NCBI RefSeq assembly: GCF_900112365.1
Contig: NZ_FOLQ01000022.1
Span: forward strand, 1-64,000
From: Spirosoma endophyticum
GTDB taxonomy: Bacteria; Bacteroidota; Bacteroidia; Cytophagales; Spirosomataceae
Length of the DNA stretch: 64,000 nucleotides
Direction of reading: 5' to 3'
The translations under genes and the position numbers were made by a program. The notes under the pieces are model-generated. The model searched no databases and was not told the origin of the DNA. It worked only from the letters and a program-made list of their open reading frames with translations. Below, one piece after another: positions 33,256 through 40,791 of the stretch; position 1 is the stretch's first letter, and every line of letters starts with the position of its first letter.

Positions 33256-36200
33256 TTGACTTTTCTTCGGCAAACGGCCCAACGTATTTTTGACACCCAC
33301 GGTCCCAGCCTGAGTGATGTTTGGGTGATTTTGCCAACCCGCCGGGCCGTGTCTGTATTTCTGGACGAACTGGCTGCACGTTCTGATCGCCCTTTTCTGG
33401 CTCCGCATACCCTTGCTGTCGATGATTTCATTACGCAGGCGGCTGGTGTACAACTTATTGACTCCGTTAGTCTGCTCTTTGAACTCTACGATGTCTTTCG
33501 GGAGATTGACCCGTTGGTTGAGTTTGAGCAATTTGTGGGGTGGGCATCGATCTTGCTGGCCGACTTCGACCGTATTGACCAATACCTCGTTAGTCCTAAT
33601 GAACTGTTCAGTTACCTGACGGCGGCCAAAGCCCTCGAACGCTGGCAGGTGGATAGGCCGTCGGCCGCCAAACCCATTGTCGAAACACCGGGCACGACAC
33701 GCTACTTCAAACTTTTTGAGAATTTACATACGGCCTACAACGCGCTGCATCAACGCCTGACCCAGCAGGGGCTGGCCTACAGAGGTATGGCGTACCGGAT
33801 TCTAGCCCAAAATGTTGAGTCGCTGATTCGGGACAATACGGCTTATGAGCGCGTTTATTTTGTCGGTTTCAATGCCCTTAGCCGGGCAGAGGAACACATC
33901 ATAAAAGTCCTGGTCGATGCGCAGCAAGCCGAACTCATTTGGGACGCCGATCAGTATTACATGGGTGACAAAGGCCAGGAAGCGGGCGAATTTCTGCGTC
34001 GATACCGGGATAATGGCTGGTTTTTCTCTAAACAAAATCACGCAGACCTTGCCCAGCAAGCCAATAACCTGCTCGGCACCGAAAAAAACATTCGTATCGT
34101 CGGCGTGCCGAACGCCAGTATGCAGGCCAAGGTGGCCGGGAAAATTTACAGTGACTGGCAAAATAGTCATCAGTCGTCAGTCAATAGTTATCAGCAACTG
34201 ACTGACAATCTACTGACAACTGATGACTATCAACTATCGACTAAAAAGACCGCCATCGTGCTGGCTGATGAAACGCTGCTGGTACCGGTGCTCTATGCAC
34301 TGGATGAAAATGTGACCGATCTGAACGTAACGATGGGTCTGTCGCTACGTTCGTCGTTGTTATTTACGCTGGTCGATACGTTGTTCGAGATGCAGCGAAC
34401 CGTTCATGAGTTTCGGGCGAAAGACGGTCGTGACCTGCGTATTCCAAAGTTCCACCACCGGCACGTGGTGAAAGTACTAAATCACCCGTTCGTGACGCAG
34501 TATGAGCGGATTATGGGCTTGAAATGGCCCGGTGGCGTTCAGGAAAATGGCGAGTTTTTTCCGCCGGAACCGCTGTTTCAGTGGATTGCGAAGACAATCG
34601 TGAAAGACCAGCGAGTCTACCTGACCGAGCATGAAATTCAGGCGTTAGGCCAGTATGATCCGCTGGTGCAGGTGCTGTTTACGCGCTGGCCCAATGAAGA
34701 TCCTATGAAGGCGCTACGTGCTTTCTACGACCTGATCGAACTGCTGCGCGACGTGTACAAAGTCAGTCAGGATGCTATCGAAATTGAATACCTGTATCTG
34801 TTTTTTACCCTCCTCAAGCAACTCGAAGCCACGCTGGAGCGGCAGGGGGTAGAGAGCGAGGAGCGAGGAGTGTGGAGAAGGGAGCAAGGACTGGCACAAG
34901 GAGACGATGAAATTCCAGGCTCCGCCCCCTATGCTTCAAGCTCCTTGCCCCATGCCACCGTCACCGTGCGTAGTTTTCGGCAGTTTTTGTATGAATTGAT
35001 TCGGCAAACAAGCATCCCGTTCACAAGCGAAGGAAAGAGCCAGTTACAGATTATGGGGATGCTCGAAACGCGGGCCCTGGATTTTGATCGCGTCATTATT
35101 CTGTCCGTGAATGAGGGTATTTTGCCGCAGTCCCGGAAACTGAACTCGCTGATTCCATTCGATATTGCTTCCGAACTTAACCTGCCAACATACCGTGAAC
35201 AGGAGGCTGTTATGGCCTACCATTTTTACCGATTGCTACAACGGGCCAGCGAGATTGTCTTACTGCATACTACGTCGACCGACGCTTATGGAAACAGCAA
35301 GGGAGAACCCAGTCGATTCATTCGGCAGATTGAGCATGAACTGGTACCCCGTTCGAAAGGTCTCGTTCGGATTAGTTACCCAACGGTGCGCTTTGGACGT
35401 ACAGGCGCCGACACCGTTGCTGACCTGACCGCCCTGCGCGTTCCTAAAACGGAATCTATCCGGGCAGACCTTATCAAAAGCCTGACAACGAAAGGATTAT
35501 ATCCATCACACCTGAACCAGTTTGTCAGTTGCTCGATGCGGTTTTATTTCAGTCGGATAGTCAGTATTAGTGAAGACGAAGATATTGAAGAGAAAATGGG
35601 TGCGGCTGAGTTCGGGAGCTGGTTGCACAAAGTAATGGAGCGGTTAGACCTTGAGTATCATCTAAAAGCGTTGCCCATTGATGAGTCAATCATCAAAAAG
35701 CTGCTTGACGAAGAGTTTGCTAAGTCGATGAAAGGGCGGGTCATTGAGTCGGGAATGAATTTGTTGCTGTACGAATTAGCGCAGAAACTAATGCTCGACT
35801 TTCAACGCCAGCAAAGCAAACTTACCGGCCTGACCGTTATCGGAACCGAGCAAACCCTCGAAACCTATCTGACCGTGCCCATTGATGGAGGAGCGTCAAT
35901 TCAGGTACGTATTGCCGGAAAAGTTGACCGGATTGAACGCTACGGGGACATTATCCGGATTGTCGATTACAAAACAGGCAAGGTCAGCCTGCCCGAAAAA
36001 ACGCCCCTGGATCTGGCCGAAAAGCTCCTGAAAGATGGCCGGGAGGATAAAATGCGGCAGTTGTGGCTTTACCGTTATTTGGCCCTTAAAAACATCAGCG
36101 CCTACGGGGGATTACCCCGCGACAAAGCAAAAAAAGATATTTTTCCCGCGGTGGGTCTACCCGTAGAAGCAGGTTTTTATTCGTTTCGCGACGTAACGGG

Positions 36201-36384
36201 TGGGTTTAAATCAAATCCCGTCCGGTTTGGCGACGACGACAGTCCGCAGCAATACATCGACGATTCAGAAGCGTTACTGCGCCAACTGATTCAACAACTA
36301 CTCGATCCGAACGAGCCTTTTAAGAAGACAGACCAGCTCGAGACCTGCCAATATTGCGATTTTAAAGGCATTTGCGGACGGTGA
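33256..36384 (+). CDS. AddB-like PD-(D/E)XK nuclease with Fe-S cluster, carrying two repeat insertions
   Basis: A 1042-residue protein of the AddB-like group found in Bacteroidota: a degenerate superfamily-1 helicase body (VILPTRRAVSVFLDEL near the N-terminus instead of a Walker A) and a C-terminal nuclease. Nuclease residues are D891 in GKVDRIER and D904-Y-K906 in IVDYKTGK. Cysteines C759, C1031, C1034 and C1040 (CQYCDFKGIC at the end) form the AddB/Cas4-type 4Fe-4S staple. Partnered with an AddA helicase, such proteins process double-strand breaks. No AddA gene is in this window. The start must be TTG at 33256 because the frame is closed at 33241 and no early ATG exists. Residues 303-330 and about 530-567 are encoded by palindromic repeats inserted in frame. 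Confidence 0.85.
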   Translation: MTFLRQTAQRIFDTHGPSLSDVWVILPTRRAVSVFLDELAARSDRPFLAPHTLAVDDFITQAAGVQLIDSVSLLFELYDVFREIDPLVEFEQFVGWASILLADFDRIDQYLVSPNELFSYLTAAKALERWQVDRPSAAKPIVETPGTTRYFKLFENLHTAYNALHQRLTQQGLAYRGMAYRILAQNVESLIRDNTAYERVYFVGFNALSRAEEHIIKVLVDAQQAELIWDADQYYMGDKGQEAGEFLRRYRDNGWFFSKQNHADLAQQANNLLGTEKNIRIVGVPNASMQAKVAGKIYSDWQNSHQSSVNSYQQLTDNLLTTDDYQLSTKKTAIVLADETLLVPVLYALDENVTDLNVTMGLSLRSSLLFTLVDTLFEMQRTVHEFRAKDGRDLRIPKFHHRHVVKVLNHPFVTQYERIMGLKWPGGVQENGEFFPPEPLFQWIAKTIVKDQRVYLTEHEIQALGQYDPLVQVLFTRWPNEDPMKALRAFYDLIELLRDVYKVSQDAIEIEYLYLFFTLLKQLEATLERQGVESEERGVWRREQGLAQGDDEIPGSAPYASSSLPHATVTVRSFRQFLYELIRQTSIPFTSEGKSQLQIMGMLETRALDFDRVIILSVNEGILPQSRKLNSLIPFDIASELNLPTYREQEAVMAYHFYRLLQRASEIVLLHTTSTDAYGNSKGEPSRFIRQIEHELVPRSKGLVRISYPTVRFGRTGADTVADLTALRVPKTESIRADLIKSLTTKGLYPSHLNQFVSCSMRFYFSRIVSISEDEDIEEKMGAAEFGSWLHKVMERLDLEYHLKALPIDESIIKKLLDEEFAKSMKGRVIESGMNLLLYELAQKLMLDFQRQQSKLTGLTVIGTEQTLETYLTVPIDGGASIQVRIAGKVDRIERYGDIIRIVDYKTGKVSLPEKTPLDLAEKLLKDGREDKMRQLWLYRYLALKNISAYGGLPRDKAKKDIFPAVGLPVEAGFYSFRDVTGGFKSNPVRFGDDDSPQQYIDDSEALLRQLIQQLLDPNEPFKKTDQLETCQYCDFKGICGR
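34163..34232. repeat. In-frame palindromic repeat inside the AddB-like gene, GTCGTCAGTCAATAG family
   Basis: TAGTCATCAGTCGTCAG on the left pairs with CTGACAACTGATGACTA on the right, around TCAATAGTTATCAGCAAC. The same words form the hairpin before the deoxynucleoside kinase gene (51941-52041). In the protein it encodes a hydrophilic Ser/Gln/Asn/Asp-rich loop (residues 303-330) that looks unlike its surroundings. Confidence 0.8.
34843..34956. repeat. In-frame palindromic repeat inside the AddB-like gene, GAGCAAGGA/CTCCTTGCC words
   Basis: The block holds purine-rich GAGAGCGAGGAGCGAGGAG and GAGCAAGGACTGGCACAAGG, then pyrimidine-rich CTTCAAGCTCCTTGCCCC. GGCACAAGGAG pairs with CTCCTTGCCCC. The encoded residues 530-567 (Glu/Arg/Gly then Ser/Pro/Ala) are of low complexity. 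Similar words occur at 23505-23580. Confidence 0.65.
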
Positions 36385-36452
36385 AGGGGCATAGGGTTTC
36401 TGGAAGATTGCCTTTCCCTAGGCCCTTACCCCCATGCCCTCTGCCAGTAAAA

Positions 36453-36483
36453 AAAGCCTGATCGTAGGGCGACCAGGCTTTCC
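36453..36483 (+). terminator. Terminator between AddB-like and CDF genes
   Basis: AAAGCCTG and CAGGCTTT enclose a GC-rich partly paired loop, with a run of A before and T after, about 70 bp beyond the AddB-like stop at 36384. It can act in both directions for the converging minus-strand CDF gene. Confidence 0.75.
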
Positions 36484-36855
36484 TATTGAATACAACCTGA
36501 ATTGAAAAAAGCAATGTTGGATGCTACTCGTTGAGCAGCAAGTGGGACAAAATTGGTAAATAAAAAGATTTAATACAACTATTTCAGTAAAAAATATTGC
36601 TTTTACTAACGTTCATGGCTTAAAGTCAAGGACCAGTAACGAATACTAGTTGCCAGACGCCGGGCCAGCGTCGTGCTATCTTATCTTCTTGTAAAAAAAC
36701 TTAATTTATTTTTAGGTATATAAACGACCGGCCATAGTACTGCTGGTCTTGGTACGACTATTTCGCTGCCCATTGGTTCCTAACCGGGAAAACAGATTTC
36801 TTCCGTTGTTGCACCCTGGTACAGGCGAAAGTTAGTTTAACAGGTTGCCTGGTAT
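36484..36855. other. Intergenic region, nothing recognised
   Basis: The 372 bp between the terminator and the end of the CDF gene carry no frame longer than chance, no tRNA-like fold and no repeat shared with the rest of the window. A short GC-rich palindrome-like segment (GCCGGGCCAGCGTCGTGC) was not judged meaningful. Confidence 0.5.
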
Positions 36856-37863
36856 TCAGGCGTTTGGTGCTACCAACGGGACAAAGTGCTTCTGATTAAG
36901 CGGCAGGTTATCAGCGGTCCAGTCTACGTCATTTACAAACGCAAACGCTCGCACCGGGCAATTGGCTACCTGGCAATAATGGCAACATTCCTTCTCGCAG
37001 GGGTCGGTGTGCACGAAAATTTCGACTTCGCCCTGAAAGCCAGCTTTGAGCGTATCCTCAAAATGATGCACTTCTTCGTGCACCTGATTTAGCTTCCAGT
37101 AATAGGGTAGGGTTAAGTGGCAGTCGATATGCAGATCGGCACCGTATTTCTGAACGCGCAGGTTGTGCACATCAATCCAGTTACGGTCTTTGTGGACGTT
37201 CAGGAGGGACACCACGCGATGGAGCGTCGGCACATCGGCTTCGTCCATAAGCCGGGCCACCGACTGGCGGGTAATCTGAAATCCATTATAAATTATGACC
37301 AGCGCCAGCACCACCGAGAGCGCACTATCAATCCAGTGTTTGCCGGTCCACAAAACCAGGGCCACGCCTATCATAACGACGATACTACTGAACGTATCGG
37401 TGAGCAGATGTTTACCATCGGCCGTCAGGGCTGCAGAATCAGCCTGGTTGCCCGACCGAATAAGCATCCAGCCTACAAAGGCGTTGGCTACGGCTGTCAG
37501 GCCCACGAGCGCAAACCCCCAGTCGAGGTTACTAAGCACTTTGGGCTCGAAAAAGCTGTTAATGGCCTGCCAGATAATAACCAGTCCTGCCGATAGGATC
37601 ATGGCGCCCTCAAATCCAGACGATAGAAATTCGATCTTTCCGTGGCCGTAAGGATGGTTCTGGTCGCGGGGCTGCCCGGCTAAGTAAATGCTGTAAAACG
37701 CAAACCCACTGGCTATTACGTTGACAATTGACTCAACCGCATCACTCAGAATAGCCGTTGACGAGGTCAGAAAGTAAGCGGTGAATTTGAGAATCAGCAG
37801 GACAATACTTAGGCCCAGCGAGATGCCCATCCAGCGGTATTTCGTTTGTTGACTGACACTCAT
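36856..37863 (-). CDS. Cation diffusion facilitator (CDF) metal exporter with Cys-rich tail
   Basis: A 335-residue inner-membrane metal/proton antiporter. Six membrane helices are followed by a cytoplasmic ferredoxin-like domain (about 210-295). Helix 2 has the SDAVESIVNV form of the metal site (D41), HPYGHGKIEFLSS lies in the loop after helix 3, and helix 5 has DGKHLLTDTFSS. Unusually, the C-terminus extends beyond the standard domain: DPCEKECCHYCQVANCPVRAF (about 288-307) holds six cysteines and is followed by some 30 residues. This could bind a soft metal such as zinc, copper or cadmium. A minus-strand -7-like box (37893-37900) lies 30 bp before the start. Substrate is most likely zinc or iron but not certain. 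Confidence 0.93.
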   Translation of the reverse strand: MSVSQQTKYRWMGISLGLSIVLLILKFTAYFLTSSTAILSDAVESIVNVIASGFAFYSIYLAGQPRDQNHPYGHGKIEFLSSGFEGAMILSAGLVIIWQAINSFFEPKVLSNLDWGFALVGLTAVANAFVGWMLIRSGNQADSAALTADGKHLLTDTFSSIVVMIGVALVLWTGKHWIDSALSVVLALVIIYNGFQITRQSVARLMDEADVPTLHRVVSLLNVHKDRNWIDVHNLRVQKYGADLHIDCHLTLPYYWKLNQVHEEVHHFEDTLKAGFQGEVEIFVHTDPCEKECCHYCQVANCPVRAFAFVNDVDWTADNLPLNQKHFVPLVAPNA

Positions 37864-37892
37864 GCGGGCCTGTGGAATTGCGTTTGGTGCCG

Positions 37893-37900
37893 CAAAGGTA
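37893..37900 (-). promoter_or_regulatory. -7 box of the CDF gene promoter
   Basis: The plus strand reads CAAAGGTA, i.e. TACCTTTG on the minus strand, a match to TAnnTTTG, 30 bp before the CDF start codon. No clear -33 TTG is visible. Confidence 0.4.
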
Positions 37901-37969
37901 ACGATTCGAAAGGGGAATGTTTACCTGAAATCAGCCGGGGAAAGAGTTTGTCTTCTGGTTAACCACCGG

Positions 37970-37998
37970 GTTTGGCGTAGTCGGAGACTACGCCAAAC
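37970..37998. repeat. Perfect short palindrome after the M61 gene
   Basis: A 13-bp stem GTTTGGCGTAGTC/GACTACGCCAAAC with a 3-nt loop lies 21 bp beyond the M61 stop (38019) and 107 bp before the CDF start. It is a likely terminator or 3'-end stem for the M61 gene; it lacks a U tract. Confidence 0.75.
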
Positions 37999-38018
37999 GT
38001 AACATCTGTCCTCCTGTC

Positions 38019-39839
38019 TTACTTAACTGCCTTCGGCGCCAGCCAGCTATCCCGAAATTTCTGCATGTCTGGCGTAAGGGCACCCCCCGTTTTTTCGTAC
38101 AGCTGAACGGAGGTCGCCGGGTTTTCAGCCAGCGTAACTGACGCCGTTTTTGGGTCGCCCCGGTGCGTATAGGCAACCTGAATCACATCGCCGGGTTTGT
38201 GCTGGGCAAGCGCTGACTGAATGGCTTCTGTCCTGGTAACGGCCTGGTCATCTACCGCCGTGATTACGTCATCAATGTCCAGACCCGCTTTATAAATGGG
38301 CGTTTCCCGGACCGTATTAGCCCCTATAGCCAACCCTTTGTCGGTTTCATTGTAGCGGATATTGCCGAGCCAGGCCTTGCCCTCCTGCGCTTTCTTGAGC
38401 GTAAGGCCTGCCTTCGCCAGCAACGTAGCATAATCGATGGCTTCGTGACCGTAGATGTATTTACTGAAAAATGACCTGGCAAAATCGGGCGTCGTTACGC
38501 TGCCGAGTACTGTTTGTAAGCCATCGACGGTGTAAGGCTGTTCAGTTTTGCCAAATTTCTTCCAGACGGCCTGCATATACGTATCGAGCGACTGATTGCG
38601 CTGGCGTAATTCCAGATCAAGGGCCAGGGCAACGGCTGCTCCATAGGTATAGTAGGACGTGAACATGTTCACGTAATTGTTTTTATCGATAGACACGCCC
38701 GCATCAACAAAAACGGCGTGGCTACTGGCGTCAATTGGCGAATAGTGCGTTGCGCCGGGCGTTTGCTGTTTGGTGTAAACAATACCCGACAACGTGTTGG
38801 TATAGTCCTCAATGGGTGTGAAACCCGCCCGAACCAGCAGCAACTCCCCGTAATACTGCGTGAAACCTTCGGCAAACCAGAGTTCATAACTCATGTTGCT
38901 TTTCTCGAAATTGAATGGCTCCAGCGTTTTTGGGCGAATTCGTTCAACATTCCAGCAGTGGAAAAATTCGTGCGCAAATACACCTAGCACGCGCTCTGGC
39001 CCGGTGAAGGCAATGGGAACGGCGATCATAGTTGAGTTGCGGTGTTCCATACCATCACCCCGAACATAGGGGTTCAAACTGGCCAGGAACGTATAGCTGC
39101 CGTAATCGTATTGCGGAAATTCACCATAAACGGCCTTCGCCTGATCGACAATGCGGGCAATTTTCTTCGCGAATCCATCGGCAGTTGAGTCGGGCACGGC
39201 GGCTTCCAGCGCTACCCGAAAGGTAATGGGCTTGCCATCCGAATTGGTACGTTGCCATTCCTTTACAGCCAACTTTCCGATTTTCGTAGGCGAGTCCATG
39301 AAGTACTGAAAATTAGGGGCCGTAAACGTAAAGCGGTCAGCCGTAGGTTCCAACTGCGTGGCGACTACGCCCATATTTTCACTCGGCACGTTAAACTTCA
39401 CCTCAATCGGCCGCTGGTCGAACCCCTTGATCCATAGGAACGTAGCAGGCATGTTCAGGTGAATGCTCTGCGGATCAATGCCCAGGTAAGTGCCGTCTGG
39501 ATGGTTGCCAAATAGCGTGTAGCTGATCTTGATCGTACCGTTGTGGATAGGCACCGTGTAGACGTCGCCCTCTGTGCGAACGAGTGTCAGCGGCTTATTC
39601 TGCTCATCTACTGCTGTAACATTATAAACGTTCTTCCCAAACTCGTGGGTGGCATACCGTCCCGGCGACGAACGACTCATTCGGAACGTAGCGGTCTGTT
39701 TCGGCAACTGCGAAACCGTCAGGCTAATCCGGGCTTCGTGGTGAATGGCGTTCGGAAAGGAAACGTCATACCGGATAGTCTGGGCGTAACTGACGTGAAA
39801 AAGAAAAAAAGAAAGAAGGAGCAGTGTAGTGGTTTTCAT
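38019..39839 (-). CDS. M61 family glycyl aminopeptidase with PDZ domain
   Basis: A 606-residue exported metallopeptidase; signal peptide 1-20 (FFLFHVSYAQ). Residues about 22-180 form the N-terminal beta domain of the M61 family (IRYDVSFPNAIHHEARI). The zinc site is H290-E-F-F-H294 in VFAHEFFHCWNVERIRP, with the third ligand E324 in WFAEGFTQYYGE, the family's exact form. A PDZ domain occupies about 495-580 (GLAIGANTVRETPIYKAGLDIDDVITAVD split by its carboxylate loop). Family members release N-terminal Gly or Ala from peptides. It lies downstream of the esterase gene by 21 bp on the same strand, and an M28 peptidase lies upstream of that, so the region continues the peptide-degradation theme. 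Confidence 0.94.
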   Translation of the reverse strand: MKTTTLLLLSFFLFHVSYAQTIRYDVSFPNAIHHEARISLTVSQLPKQTATFRMSRSSPGRYATHEFGKNVYNVTAVDEQNKPLTLVRTEGDVYTVPIHNGTIKISYTLFGNHPDGTYLGIDPQSIHLNMPATFLWIKGFDQRPIEVKFNVPSENMGVVATQLEPTADRFTFTAPNFQYFMDSPTKIGKLAVKEWQRTNSDGKPITFRVALEAAVPDSTADGFAKKIARIVDQAKAVYGEFPQYDYGSYTFLASLNPYVRGDGMEHRNSTMIAVPIAFTGPERVLGVFAHEFFHCWNVERIRPKTLEPFNFEKSNMSYELWFAEGFTQYYGELLLVRAGFTPIEDYTNTLSGIVYTKQQTPGATHYSPIDASSHAVFVDAGVSIDKNNYVNMFTSYYTYGAAVALALDLELRQRNQSLDTYMQAVWKKFGKTEQPYTVDGLQTVLGSVTTPDFARSFFSKYIYGHEAIDYATLLAKAGLTLKKAQEGKAWLGNIRYNETDKGLAIGANTVRETPIYKAGLDIDDVITAVDDQAVTRTEAIQSALAQHKPGDVIQVAYTHRGDPKTASVTLAENPATSVQLYEKTGGALTPDMQKFRDSWLAPKAVK

Positions 39840-39860
39840 GTTGACGAAGATACGGAGGAT

Positions 39861-40685
39861 TTATTTTTTGAGCTTCTCGAAGGCTTTATACACGGCCAGG
39901 TGGAAAATAGTCGCGTGATTTTCATCTGTGAAGTAGTGAAAGTCGGTCTTGATCGTTTTGGCAGCGCTCTTTTTCAATAAGTCTGTCAATCGGCTGGCAT
40001 CGGCCTCCATAATCTTTCCTTCTTTTCCCACGGCCACAAAAACAGTTGTGTTCTGTTGAAAATCAGGCTTTGCAAATACAGGCGCAACAGATAGTAAGGA
40101 TTCGTTATCCCACCATAAACTTGGACTCACGATAATGTAGTGGTTGAACAAGGTGGGCTTTTTGAACAGAATTTCCGTGGCCAAAAGCCCACCCAGCGAT
40201 TGCCCAATAATCGTTTTCGAAGAATTGGTACTGTAGTTTTTTTGGATGTACGGTTGCAGTTCGGTCTCGATAAAGGCGATAAACTTCTGCGAGTGACCTG
40301 TTGTCGGAAAGTCCTTTCTGTCTTTCTCAATCGTGGTCGGATACGTGAAATCCCGCCGTCTATCGACATTGGAAATGCCGACAACAACCGATTTAGGCAA
40401 CAACTTAACCCATGGAAAACTGGCGAATTGCACCAAACCGGCGATGTGAATGAAGTCTTCATCCGCCGAACCATCCAGTAGATAAATAACTGGATACGTA
40501 GCGATGGAATCTTTCGAGTAACCTTCCGGCAGGTAAATATTTAATGTTCTGGTTTCGCCTAGCTCTTTCGATGAAATAGCATCAACAAGTCCCAGAACGA
40601 ACGGTTTTGTTGATGACGTATTTTGCCCAAACGTAGTGTTTGTCAGGGCGATTAAAAGCCAGATGTAATACGTTACTTTAGTCAT
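39861..40685 (-). CDS. Esterase of the Fes/IroE-like (PF00756) alpha/beta-hydrolase family
   Basis: A 274-residue exported alpha/beta hydrolase with signal peptide 1-20 (LLIALTNTTFGQ). The nucleophile elbow is GQSLGGLLA, preceded by the conserved TYPVIYLLDGSADEDFI and the VVVGISNVDRRRDF segment of the esterase family that includes enterochelin esterase IroE and feruloyl esterases. An ENHATIFHLAVYKAF near the C-terminus supplies the catalytic His. The substrate is not known; siderophore, acetyl or aryl esters are possible. It is followed 21 bp later by the M61 gene and separated from the upstream M28 gene by a perfect palindrome. Confidence 0.88.
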   Translation of the reverse strand: MTKVTYYIWLLIALTNTTFGQNTSSTKPFVLGLVDAISSKELGETRTLNIYLPEGYSKDSIATYPVIYLLDGSADEDFIHIAGLVQFASFPWVKLLPKSVVVGISNVDRRRDFTYPTTIEKDRKDFPTTGHSQKFIAFIETELQPYIQKNYSTNSSKTIIGQSLGGLLATEILFKKPTLFNHYIIVSPSLWWDNESLLSVAPVFAKPDFQQNTTVFVAVGKEGKIMEADASRLTDLLKKSAAKTIKTDFHYFTDENHATIFHLAVYKAFEKLKK

Positions 40686-40700
40686 AAGGACTACTCTAAA

Positions 40701-40790
40701 TTTTTCTGACAGGATTTACAGCCGGGCCGACGTTTCGGACAAGGGATGATTTTATTGGCAAGAGCAATCCTGTAAATCCTGTCAGAAAAA
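40701..40790. repeat. Palindromic repeat, CAGGATTTACAG family (copy 2)
   Basis: A perfect 21-bp stem (TTTTTCTGACAGGATTTACA plus G, and its complement) encloses a 48-nt loop. It starts 1 bp after the M28 stop (40792) and ends 16 bp before the esterase start (40685). Confidence 0.9.
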
Positions 40791-40791
40791 C

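Noticed and set aside
36484..36855. Possible tRNA or small RNA between the AddB-like and CDF genes
   Set aside because: No cloverleaf, no T-loop GTTCRANYC-type box in a plausible position and no second terminator.
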